The notes under the pieces: generated by a model | Seen by the model: only the letters and a program-made list of their open reading frames with translations | What the model was told of the DNA's origin: nothing | Database searches by the model: none | Translations under genes and position numbers: made by a program | Assembly: GCA_019636915.1 (NCBI GenBank) | Contig: JAHBWQ010000003.1 | Span: 1-50,840 of the forward strand | Source of the DNA: Nitrospira sp. | GTDB lineage: Bacteria > Nitrospirota > Nitrospiria > Nitrospirales > Nitrospiraceae | Direction of reading: 5' to 3' | DNA: 50,840 nt | In this document: positions 41,880 to 49,627 of the stretch, one piece after another | How positions within the stretch are numbered: position 1 is the first letter of the stretch | How the letters are laid out: each line of letters starts with the position of its first letter

Positions 41880-43724
41880 CTAATCAAGTTCAAACTCTTT
41901 CTTCCAATCAGAGTCGCCCTCAAGAGGTTTCTGTTCATCTTTCATAAGGACGAAATTTTCTAGTACTAGTACTTCCATCTCTGTTCTCATAAAACAGCGA
42001 TATGCATCTTCAGGCGTACAGACAATCGGTTCACCACGCACATTGAACGACGTGTTCACAAGCACCGCATACCCAGTTTTCTCTTCAAATGCCTTCAACA
42101 AGCTGTAGTAACGTGGATTTGTATCCTCATGAACTGTTTGCACTCTTGCCGAATAGTCTAGGTGCGTGACGGCTGGGATATCAGAACGAGGAATATTGAG
42201 AAGGTCGATCCCCCACAGGCCCGTCTGATCAGGATTAAACGGCATCCTTCGCTTTTCCAAGACTGGTGCGACCAACAGCATGTATGGGCTATCGCAATTC
42301 ATCTGAAAGTAATCCGAAACCCGCTCCCTAAGTACCGACGGAGCAAACGGCCGGAAAGATTCCCGGTACTTAATCTTCAGATTCATCACGGACTGCATCT
42401 TGGTGCTTCGCGCATCTCCAAGAATGCTTCGCCCCCCGAGTGACCTAGGGCCGAACTCCATACGACCCTGAAGCCAGCCCACGACTTTGCCCGAGGCAAG
42501 CTCTTCCGCGACTCGATTGAACAGATCCTTATCCTCCATCCGCACATAAGCAGCGCCAAGTTGCTTAAGCCTCGATTCAACTTCGTCGTTGCTGAAAGCC
42601 GGCCCCAGATAACTGCCTTTCATCTGGTCTTTGACGTTACTTACCGTTCTCGGCTTGTTTTCATACAGATGCCACGCACTCAGCGCCGCACCCAAGGCAC
42701 CACCGGCGTCACCTGCCGCCGGCTGAATCCACAAGCCCTTAAACGGCCCTTCGCGTAAGACCCTTCCATTGCCCACACAGTTCAGTGCAACTCCTCCGGC
42801 CATGCAAAGGTACTCAACACCCGTCTCACGATGCAAGGTCCTAGAGAGTCGCAACATCACCTCTTCTGTGACTTCCTGAATTGAACGAGCCAAGTCCATT
42901 TCACGTTGGGACAATTTCGATTCAGGTTGGCGCGGGGGACCGCCAAACGCCTCATCAAACTTTCGACTTGTCATTGTTAACCCGGTACAGTAATTGAAGT
43001 ACTCCATGTTCATTCGGAATGTTCCATCTGGCTTCAGATCAAGCAGATAGTCATAAATAGCCTTCACATACTTTGGCTCTCCGTAGGGAGCCAACCCCAT
43101 TACCTTATACTCGCCAGAGTTGACCTTAAATCCTGTGTAATAGGTGAACGCGGAGTACAGGAGCCCCAGTGAGTGGGGAAATGGAATTTCCCACAATGGC
43201 ATCAGCATGTTCCCTTCGCCAAGCCATGCAGACGTCGTTGCCCATTCTCCAACCCCATCCATACAAAGCACGCCAGCTTTCTGATAGGGTGAGGCGAAGA
43301 ATGCAGAGGCGGCGTGAGACTCATGGTGTTCGCCGAACAAAAAATCAGGTAACTGCACCTTACCCGCCCCCTCAACGCATGCTAGAATCTCCTTTTGCAG
43401 CAACTTCCTCAGAAACAGTTTCTCCTTGAGCCATACAGGCATAGCGGCCAGAAATGACCGAATGCCCCTCGGTGAGAAATTTACGTATGTTTCCAGAAGG
43501 CGTTCGAACTTAATAAGGGGTTTGTCGTAGAAGACTATGTATTTGATATCCGTTATTCCAATACCTGCTTCGGCAAGGCAAAATTGCACCGCGCGATGCG
43601 GGAACCCTGGGTCATGCTTCTTGCGTGTGAACCGTTCTTCCTGCGCAGCCGCAATGATTTCCCCCTCATGGACTAGACAAGCTGCACTGTCATGATAAAA
43701 CGCTGAAACACCCAATATGTACAT
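41880..43724 (-). CDS. Carbamoyltransferase (NodU/CmcH/TobZ family)
   Basis: This 614-residue protein opens MYILGVSAFYHDSAACLVHEGEIIAAAQEERFTRKKHDPGFP, the family hallmark with its metal- and nucleotide-binding HDSAA. MAGGVALNCVGNGR, VGWLQGRMEFGPRSLGGRSILGDAR and the C-terminal SFNVRGEPIVCTPEDAYRCF follow. These enzymes make carbamoyl-adenylate from carbamoyl phosphate and ATP and transfer the carbamoyl group to a hydroxyl of the target, here likely a sugar of the EPS. Two partner genes (SxtJ and DUF5989) follow directly. AGGGA lies six to seven bases before ATG 43724. The long upstream gap of 500 bp could hold its own promoter. Confidence 0.88.
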   Translation of the reverse strand: MYILGVSAFYHDSAACLVHEGEIIAAAQEERFTRKKHDPGFPHRAVQFCLAEAGIGITDIKYIVFYDKPLIKFERLLETYVNFSPRGIRSFLAAMPVWLKEKLFLRKLLQKEILACVEGAGKVQLPDFLFGEHHESHAASAFFASPYQKAGVLCMDGVGEWATTSAWLGEGNMLMPLWEIPFPHSLGLLYSAFTYYTGFKVNSGEYKVMGLAPYGEPKYVKAIYDYLLDLKPDGTFRMNMEYFNYCTGLTMTSRKFDEAFGGPPRQPESKLSQREMDLARSIQEVTEEVMLRLSRTLHRETGVEYLCMAGGVALNCVGNGRVLREGPFKGLWIQPAAGDAGGALGAALSAWHLYENKPRTVSNVKDQMKGSYLGPAFSNDEVESRLKQLGAAYVRMEDKDLFNRVAEELASGKVVGWLQGRMEFGPRSLGGRSILGDARSTKMQSVMNLKIKYRESFRPFAPSVLRERVSDYFQMNCDSPYMLLVAPVLEKRRMPFNPDQTGLWGIDLLNIPRSDIPAVTHLDYSARVQTVHEDTNPRYYSLLKAFEEKTGYAVLVNTSFNVRGEPIVCTPEDAYRCFMRTEMEVLVLENFVLMKDEQKPLEGDSDWKKEFELD

Positions 43725-44227
43725 TACATTCCCTTACCCTTCGTTTCTCTAGTAAAGGCTCTTCCAACACGACCGCTCAGCTTCGCGATGTCGACTGCAA
43801 ACTCGCTTCCTCAAATCTACCATTGCGGTTAGGAAGAAGGTTTGCTTCGTCTTATCTCAGGCCACTGCATATCTAAGACCTTTAGAACAGCCAGCCTTCG
43901 ACTAGCTTTAGAACCCCTAGCTTCCTTTAGAATCCCTAGCTGCATGGTTGAGACTAGGCGGAGACGATGCCAAACAGTTCAGAAGACCGCCATTCCGACT
44001 CGAATTCTTCATCCCCGCGATAACACTGAATCCTGTCCATGGAAGATCTGATTAAACCGAAGCTCTAGACGTCGGTCACAAAAATTCCCAATGCTTCGGA
44101 CGCCGACAGAATGAAATAAGGAATGAATCTGAACTCACCTAAGCACTTACCATCTGCCGAAGATCAACCATAGCTTGCGCCTGATACAAAATTGCCTTCA
44201 AGGGTAGCATCACGTGCCGTGTTCCGC
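43725..44227. other. 503-bp stretch with no supported gene
   Basis: Between the carbamoyltransferase start and the interrupted small gene I find no convincing coding frame. It contains three related copies of 'ctttagaacccctagct' at about 43879-43895, 43905-43924 and 43924-43943 (period near 20), separately listed. It may carry the promoter for the carbamoyltransferase operon, but I cannot point to a clear -35/-10 or sigma-54 box. Confidence 0.5.
43879..43943. repeat. Three diverged copies of a CTTTAGAA-CCCTAGC repeat
   Basis: The three copies are cctttagaacagccagc (43879), gctttagaacccctagcttc (43905) and cctttagaatccctagctgc (43924). The last two are about 19 bases apart and share most positions. 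They could be a decayed direct repeat or protein-binding sites. Confidence 0.4.
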
Positions 44228-44334
44228 TTAGTTTCTTCTCAAAAACCGCATTCCACTCAACCAACGGTCCTTCATGAATTCTGACAGTTCCAAAATGTGC
44301 TGCCTGTAATAATCTTGCTCATCGGTCAGTAATA

Positions 44335-45145
44335 TAGACAACAGTCTCTGAAAGTGCGAGACTCCGGCACACGATGGGGCGAGACGGCCGCACACTCGAC
44401 CACAAGATCTTGGAGACGATTCGCACGGTGGCGCGGATGCGCGAAGGCGAACGTCCAAGCGCGGTCATTGCGAGCTACGGGTTTCATCGCTGCACAATTT
44501 ACCGATGGCTCAAGGCGGTCTCTCGACGTGGCCAGAGCCTGAACGCCTTGGCGGCTCGATCGGCGACGGGACGTCCTCGAACCTTGACGGCCGGCCAAGA
44601 GCGACAGGTATTTCGCTGGATCAATGGCAAAAATCCGAGGCCGTACGGATTTGACTTTGGATTGTGGACGCGCCAGATCGTACACGACTTGATCGCCCAG
44701 CGATTCAGCGTGCGCCTGAGCCTGGCATCGGTCGGAGTGGTATTGGCTCGCCAGGAACTGACACCGCAGAAGCTCCTGCAGCGTGCCTACCTGCGCGATC
44801 CTGTCGCGATTGAACGCTGGCAACGCGAGACGCATCCGGCGCTCATACACCGCGCCAAGCGGAATCAGGCCGAGCTCTATTTCTGGGGTGAGTCGAAGTT
44901 TCTGGCCGATGCCGTGCGGGGCAGAACCTGGGACGCCACGGGCCAGACGCCGGTGGTGTCGGTCCCCGGTCAGCGCCAGGCGTGAACGCCGCTTCGGCGA
45001 TCAGTACCAAGGGCGCATTCTGGTTCGCCACCTATGCGGGCGGGCTGGACGAGACGTTGGAGACACAGGTGATCCAGCAGCTGAGGGAGATCCGTCGACG
45101 CCCCGCCCTGGTGCGATCCTTTTTCCAACATTCGAATGGAGCCTA
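44335..45145 (+). mobile_element. Degenerate IS630-family element with TA target duplication
   Basis: This is an 811-bp insert, shorter than the usual IS630 size of about 1.1 kb. It is flanked by TA at 44333-44334 and 45146-45147, the target duplication typical of the IS630/Tc1 group. Its ends are weakly similar (TAGACA... inward from the left, TAGGCT... inward from the right). It carries a broken transposase on the plus strand, opposite to the surrounding operon. Ends were set by the requirement that excision restores the host reading frame, so they are an inference. Confidence 0.6.
44374..45145 (+). pseudogene. IS630-family transposase, frameshifted and truncated
   Basis: The intact N-terminal part (204 codons to TGA 44985) has the IS630 DNA-binding region and YGFDFGLWTRQIVHDLI, SLASVGVVLARQELTPQKLLQRAY. 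It reaches the catalytic strand as AELYFWGESKF, where family members have an acidic residue (FWDE), so a catalytic Asp is changed to Gly. At PGQRQA it loses register by about one base. The reading then continues as VNAASAISTKGAFWFATYAGGLDETL before degenerating. The final DGLPAH/Glu block is missing. It cannot be active. Confidence 0.8.
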
Positions 45146-45336
45146 TATTTCTGACTTCTGAGTAATGACACCACTCAGATCACGCTTTCCCCTTTTAAAT
45201 GCTTCGTAACGGAGCTTCGTTCTCACGGAGCACCAATACGTCGTCATGACCTCTTCATGAAACCGTCCTTCTTTCATGTTTTTCATCATTCGCCGTAACC
45301 ACCTCATCCAAATACTGGGTATGCATCCATACCACC

Positions 45337-46215
45337 TTATACCGGGATTTGGCACATATCACGGATCGGCTGAATCGTTTCCACTACCGGAGCAAACGCG
45401 AAATCACGTAATAGATATTTCAACCGTTGCTCGGTCCTCTTGAGATTCAAATAGTGGCGAAGTTTCGAAATAACGGCCCCCTCCATTCGGGGCTGATCCG
45501 GATCGATCTCCCAGGGGTGCAAATACATCACAAACTGGGTGCCAGTTTTCTCAAACTGCCTTAAAACTATCCTAGAAGCTGAATAGGGCAAGAGGCGAAA
45601 GTACCCACCGCCAGGAACAGGAAGCTGAATACCGCATAAGTTCGTTGTAGGCAGAGCAATTTCGAAGATGGGGCCAGCTGCCGTTAGAATCTCCTGCACA
45701 CATCCCTGCATCCTTATCTTCCTCGAACGTTGAAATCGAGCATTGATACTAGAGTCATAACGATAGCCTTCTTCAACCAAAATCGGTAACGCCCATGGGG
45801 TTTGATCAGTGATTGAGAAGCTGGGCGCTCGATAACCAAAAACCATCTCTCCCGTCAACTCTTCCAAAACGCCCTTAGACCGCCTGATATCGTCTCGAAA
45901 CTCGTTTTCTGTCTGACGGGTAACCAACTCATGTCCGTAACCATGCGATGCAATTTCATGCCCCTGTTTCACCAACGCTTTGACCAACCCAGGATGTCGC
46001 TCAGCCACCCATCCAAGAATGAAAAATGTGGCCTTTGTCTGAGCTTGCGCCAAGAGATCCGCAAGCCGGAGCGTATTCTGCTCAACGCGACTTTCTAGTC
46101 GATCCCACTGCTGTCTTCTGGCGTTAGACCAAAAGGCCGATACCTGAAAGTGCTCTTCCACATCAAACGAGAGAACATGTCGTACACTCACCTCACGATT
46201 CTGGTTCGCAGCCAT
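45337..46215 (-). CDS. XrtA-system polysaccharide deacetylase (TIGR03006-like)
   Basis: This 292-residue NodB-fold protein has the family's special first motif SFDVEEHFQVSAF (Asp18) in place of TFDDG, then EIASHGYGHELV (His91, His95) and FGYRAPSFSITDQTPWAL (127-142). The late VMYLHPWEID completes the metal/catalytic set. This subgroup occurs almost only in exosortase-A-linked EPS loci and is thought to N-deacetylate the polymer. It starts at ATG 46215, where TAATG overlaps the stop of the initiating sugar transferase. The interrupted small gene follows immediately. Confidence 0.85.
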   Translation of the reverse strand: MAANQNREVSVRHVLSFDVEEHFQVSAFWSNARRQQWDRLESRVEQNTLRLADLLAQAQTKATFFILGWVAERHPGLVKALVKQGHEIASHGYGHELVTRQTENEFRDDIRRSKGVLEELTGEMVFGYRAPSFSITDQTPWALPILVEEGYRYDSSINARFQRSRKIRMQGCVQEILTAAGPIFEIALPTTNLCGIQLPVPGGGYFRLLPYSASRIVLRQFEKTGTQFVMYLHPWEIDPDQPRMEGAVISKLRHYLNLKRTEQRLKYLLRDFAFAPVVETIQPIRDMCQIPV

Positions 46216-47294
46216 TACTGAGCCCCTTCCCCCATCAACATGACTCGCACTGTCTGCACCAGAATTTTCATGTCGAGCACGAATGACAGCCGCTTGACGT
46301 AGTAGAGGTCATACTGTAATTTCATATGGGCATCTTCAGCAGAAGCCCCGTAACGAAAGTTCGTCTGAGCCCACCCTGTAATACCTGGTCGTACGGTGTG
46401 TCTTAAATCATAATAGGGAATAATCTTTCGTAGGTCTTGCACGAACATCGGACGCTCTGGGCGCGGTCCGACAAGACTCATCTCCCCCTTGAGCACATTG
46501 ATCAGTTGCGGAAACTCGTCGAGACGAGTCTTTCGCAGCCACTTCCCGACCCGAGAAATCCGAGGATCGTCCACCTGAGCCCACTGAGCCCCTAACTTTT
46601 CTGCGTCTTGCCGCATCGACCGAAACTTCCATATGAGAAACGGCCGTCCAAGCAGTCCAACACGGTATTGACGATAAATAACCGGTCCAGACGAATCCAT
46701 CTTAATAAGAAGCGCGATGAGGCAAAATATCGGAGACAACAACAGCAACCCGCTGACTGAAACCAGTACGTCGACGAACCTCTTGGCAAAACGAGTGCCC
46801 TTGTGCTGCCGAAAACCTGACGAAAAAATCACGGCGCTCGGCCGAAGTGAATCGACCGAAAGACGGCCTGACACTTCCTCAAATAACTGATGTCCATCTA
46901 GAACGTTGATACCCATCGCCTTCAAATCGAGTAGCTGTTCAACTGGCAGTACCGAACGCCGGTCTTCAAAACAGACCACGATGGTATTTATCCTTTGTTC
47001 CTCTACTACCTGTGCCAACTGTTCGTGTGTGCCAACTATACCAGGTATGGGGGGGGTCCCCTCCACGCGCTTAATTTCCTCTACAAGGATCCCAACAATC
47101 TCCATCAGGCCAGGACGTTCTGAAAGTACGACCCGATAGAGCTCCTGAGCAAGCCTCCCGCCCCCCAGAATAAGCATGCGCCTCTTGCGAACCTGAACGT
47201 TCCATGCAGAATACGTGTTCTCCGTGAAGCGGCATAACTGCTCTCTCTGCTCCACGGCAGCTTTATTCACCACTTCAACAGTTCTTAGCGGCAT
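46215..47294 (-). CDS. XrtA-type initiating sugar transferase (TIGR03013-like), short N-terminus
   Basis: This polyprenyl-phosphate sugar-phosphate transferase is about 359 residues. A Rossmann-like part ([38 protein letters not shown]) is followed by [28 protein letters not shown] (membrane helix). The catalytic segment is [48 protein letters not shown] and RPGITGWAQ. It would load the first sugar-1-phosphate onto undecaprenyl phosphate. Typical family members carry four to five extra N-terminal membrane helices, which are missing here. The start is uncertain: ATG 47294 overlaps the kinase gene by 20 bases, and the frame is open to 47378 inside it. Confidence 0.8.
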   Translation of the reverse strand: MPLRTVEVVNKAAVEQREQLCRFTENTYSAWNVQVRKRRMLILGGGRLAQELYRVVLSERPGLMEIVGILVEEIKRVEGTPPIPGIVGTHEQLAQVVEEQRINTIVVCFEDRRSVLPVEQLLDLKAMGINVLDGHQLFEEVSGRLSVDSLRPSAVIFSSGFRQHKGTRFAKRFVDVLVSVSGLLLLSPIFCLIALLIKMDSSGPVIYRQYRVGLLGRPFLIWKFRSMRQDAEKLGAQWAQVDDPRISRVGKWLRKTRLDEFPQLINVLKGEMSLVGPRPERPMFVQDLRKIIPYYDLRHTVRPGITGWAQTNFRYGASAEDAHMKLQYDLYYVKRLSFVLDMKILVQTVRVMLMGEGAQ

Positions 47295-49608
47295 AATCAC
47301 TGTGGTACATGAGATAGGGGGTAAACTCCATTTCCACATGCGTGAGAACCACTCCAATACCGTCGCCATCGACACCAAGCTGTTTCACTCCCGTGCGAAC
47401 CATCTCCTGGCTCGTCAAACCGGCTCGCACCACAAAGATCACACGATCTGCCACACTACTGAGAATATTGACATCCGCAAGCGTCAATACAGGCGGTCCA
47501 TCCAAGATCACATGGTCGTAACGGGTTCTCAGCTCAGGCAAGATCTGCTTCATATACTGAATTCCAGAAATGCTGGTAGGCCTGTTACTTGGATCTCCGC
47601 AGGGTAAAATTGAGAGCGGAATCCCGGCATAGGGGTGAATGCAATTCTCAAGAATATCCTTTCCCTGCATAGCCTCACTGAGACCAGGCTCGACAGAAAT
47701 ACCAACATACTCGTGCACCATCGGACGCTTAAAATCACAATCAATCAGAAGAGTGGGCTTTTTGAGATCATGGGCCAGAACATAGGCAATATTGACGGCC
47801 GTCGTTGTCTTACCCTCTCCCATAACACTGCTGGCCACAAGTGTGACAACGTTCTGCTTTTCAGCCGTCATTAACAGCAGTCGCGTCGAGGCGACTCGGT
47901 ACTGCTCAGCCATGATGGAATGCGGCCACCACTTTGTGATCAAATGATTGTTTTGGGATAAACTCGTGTATGCAGCACTCTGTTTTCCCAATCCAGACTT
48001 TCTCCACTTCCTTCCGTCCCCATATGAGGAATATGCGGGAGCACGCTCAGAAATTCCGATGTCCGTTTTAGGCCCTGTGAGTAACGCACGTGATCGCGCG
48101 CCATCCAGTTCAGCTAATCTCGCGTCGAAGGGAGGGATCGATGCGATGACGGGAAGACCGAGATAGGTCTCAATTTCTTCCGGTCGACGGAACCCGGACT
48201 TCAAAAGTTCCACTCCAATGACACCTCCCAAACCGAAGACACAGCCCAACACCAATCCTCCGAGTAAGAAGTGCACGATTGTGGGCGGCTCTTCGCGAAT
48301 GGGCAAGTTTGCCGGCTCGATAATTCGATACTGTTCCCCAAATTGGCGGCTTTCATAATTCTCCACAATTCTCGCGTTTGTCCGCTTATCAAGAAGGGTT
48401 TGATACCCTTTTTGGAGGTTTTCATAGTCTCGCACTAGGATTGCGAGACCCTGCTCAGCCGCAGGTGTACGCTGTACGTGGCCTTCAAACTCCTTAATTT
48501 GACGAACTGCATTGACCTGCTTTTCCTTGAGAAAAGCTATCTCACCCTTAACCTCGTTGCGCTCCTTCATCAGTTCTTTCAGAAATGGATCGCTCCCTTT
48601 ACGGACAGACTTTCCACCGCTCTCAACCTGCCCAGCTGCCCCCGTATCTTCATCCGGCTGATTACCATCTACAGATCGCAGCTCGGACTCCAAGAGGCGA
48701 ATTTCCTCTCGAAGATGCATCACATCCGGGTAGCTCTCCTTGTAGATCCCTAGAAGTTCATTCAGTTTATGCTTCAACTCCTCTAATTTCACCCGACGAG
48801 AGTCGAGGGGACGAGTGTCGCCCATTCTCATATTCCTATCCACCGGGACTAAGTCGGTTGACCCAATATCAGATAAATCCCTAATAGCTTTATCCAGTGC
48901 CGTCAGTCGTTCACCCGCCTTATTCAGGGACTCGCTTGAGCTCGTAAGATCGGCCTGCAGCCGATCGAGAGTACGAAGATTTGCCTCCAGTTGGGCCGGC
49001 AATTCTCCGATGTGGGCCTTCTTAAAATCTGAAATCGCCTGTTCCTTAGCCTCAAGTTCTCCCTTCATACGCTTCAACTCGGTAGACAGAAATTCAGTGG
49101 TAGTCTCTATCAGGCCTTCTCGGCGTTTCGCATTGTCCTCCTGTAGCTTAGCAGCGAGAAGAGCTGCAGCGGCTTGGGCCAGATGAGGGTCAAAGTGCTG
49201 AAAAGAAATCGCAATACCGACGCCGTCTTTTGGCTTTGCGACGGTAACGGCCTTTCGAAGGCGATTCATCATAGACTCCGCGGTTTCATCTCTGCTATCA
49301 GGATACGGCTTCAGATTCTCGATGATGGGCAGCAACACGGATTTATTCGTAAGACCGATCGTTACCTGTTGCATGGCAATAGTCGCTGGGTCTTCAAATC
49401 CTCTTCCTTCTGCACCTCCCAGGCCTTTCACATAATCTTTCGCCACTTTTGGGCTATCGATCGTCACAATCACGGTGGACTTATAGGTCTTTGGTAAAAT
49501 CTTCCAAACTCCGTATGCCATGAGTACACACATAGCGATACTTACAACAATCCACCACTTTCTCTTCACCAATATCCTGATCAGATCTGCTTGAGTCAGC
49601 GATTGCAT
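47275..49608 (-). CDS. Chain-length determinant fused to BY-tyrosine kinase (Wzz/Wzc-like)
   Basis: This is a 777-residue polysaccharide co-polymerase. The N-terminal Wzz domain has a membrane helix at about 17-37 (RKWWIVVSIAMCVLMAYGVW). A long periplasmic coiled-coil region follows (about 140-420, KGELEAKEQAISDFKKAHIGELPAQLEANLRTL), then a second helix (about 436-460). The cytoplasmic kinase has Walker A SSVMGEGKTTTAVNIAYVL (near 593), Walker A' LLIDCDFKRP (near 622) and Walker B DHVILDGPP (near 700). A short Tyr-containing tail ([11 protein letters not shown]) can be autophosphorylated. It sets polymer length and drives export. The phosphatase domain of the protein at 21299 is its likely opponent. 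The start is ATG 49608. Confidence 0.88.
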   Translation of the reverse strand: MQSLTQADLIRILVKRKWWIVVSIAMCVLMAYGVWKILPKTYKSTVIVTIDSPKVAKDYVKGLGGAEGRGFEDPATIAMQQVTIGLTNKSVLLPIIENLKPYPDSRDETAESMMNRLRKAVTVAKPKDGVGIAISFQHFDPHLAQAAAALLAAKLQEDNAKRREGLIETTTEFLSTELKRMKGELEAKEQAISDFKKAHIGELPAQLEANLRTLDRLQADLTSSSESLNKAGERLTALDKAIRDLSDIGSTDLVPVDRNMRMGDTRPLDSRRVKLEELKHKLNELLGIYKESYPDVMHLREEIRLLESELRSVDGNQPDEDTGAAGQVESGGKSVRKGSDPFLKELMKERNEVKGEIAFLKEKQVNAVRQIKEFEGHVQRTPAAEQGLAILVRDYENLQKGYQTLLDKRTNARIVENYESRQFGEQYRIIEPANLPIREEPPTIVHFLLGGLVLGCVFGLGGVIGVELLKSGFRRPEEIETYLGLPVIASIPPFDARLAELDGARSRALLTGPKTDIGISERAPAYSSYGDGRKWRKSGLGKQSAAYTSLSQNNHLITKWWPHSIMAEQYRVASTRLLLMTAEKQNVVTLVASSVMGEGKTTTAVNIAYVLAHDLKKPTLLIDCDFKRPMVHEYVGISVEPGLSEAMQGKDILENCIHPYAGIPLSILPCGDPSNRPTSISGIQYMKQILPELRTRYDHVILDGPPVLTLADVNILSSVADRVIFVVRAGLTSQEMVRTGVKQLGVDGDGIGVVLTHVEMEFTPYLMYHSDYAAKNC

Positions 49609-49627
49609 GTGAACGATCTTGCTTTCT

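Larger units (their letters stand above)
44228..45355 (-). pseudogene. Small unknown gene split by an IS630-like element
   Basis: Two minus-strand open segments flank the IS630-like element. The upstream one (45355 down to 45146) ends ...GKRDLSGVITQKSEI. The downstream one (44334 down to 44228) reads LLTDEQDYYRQHILELSEF, then MKDRWLSGMRFLRRN and a TAA. Removing 44335-45145 and one TA duplicate joins them in frame (GAA ATA TTA CTG ACC) into a single 104-codon gene. The possible start is ATG 45355, which overlaps the preceding deacetylase by 19 bases; a later ATG at about 45283 is also possible. The restored protein is basic, rich in Trp, Tyr and Arg, and has no family I recognise. Its position directly after the XrtA-type deacetylase suggests it belonged to the EPS operon. 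Confidence 0.6.

Noticed and set aside
44100-44230. Possible sigma-54 promoter upstream of the carbamoyltransferase
   Set aside because: Several GG and GC pairs occur, but none has the GG-N10-GC spacing with TTGC context on the minus strand.
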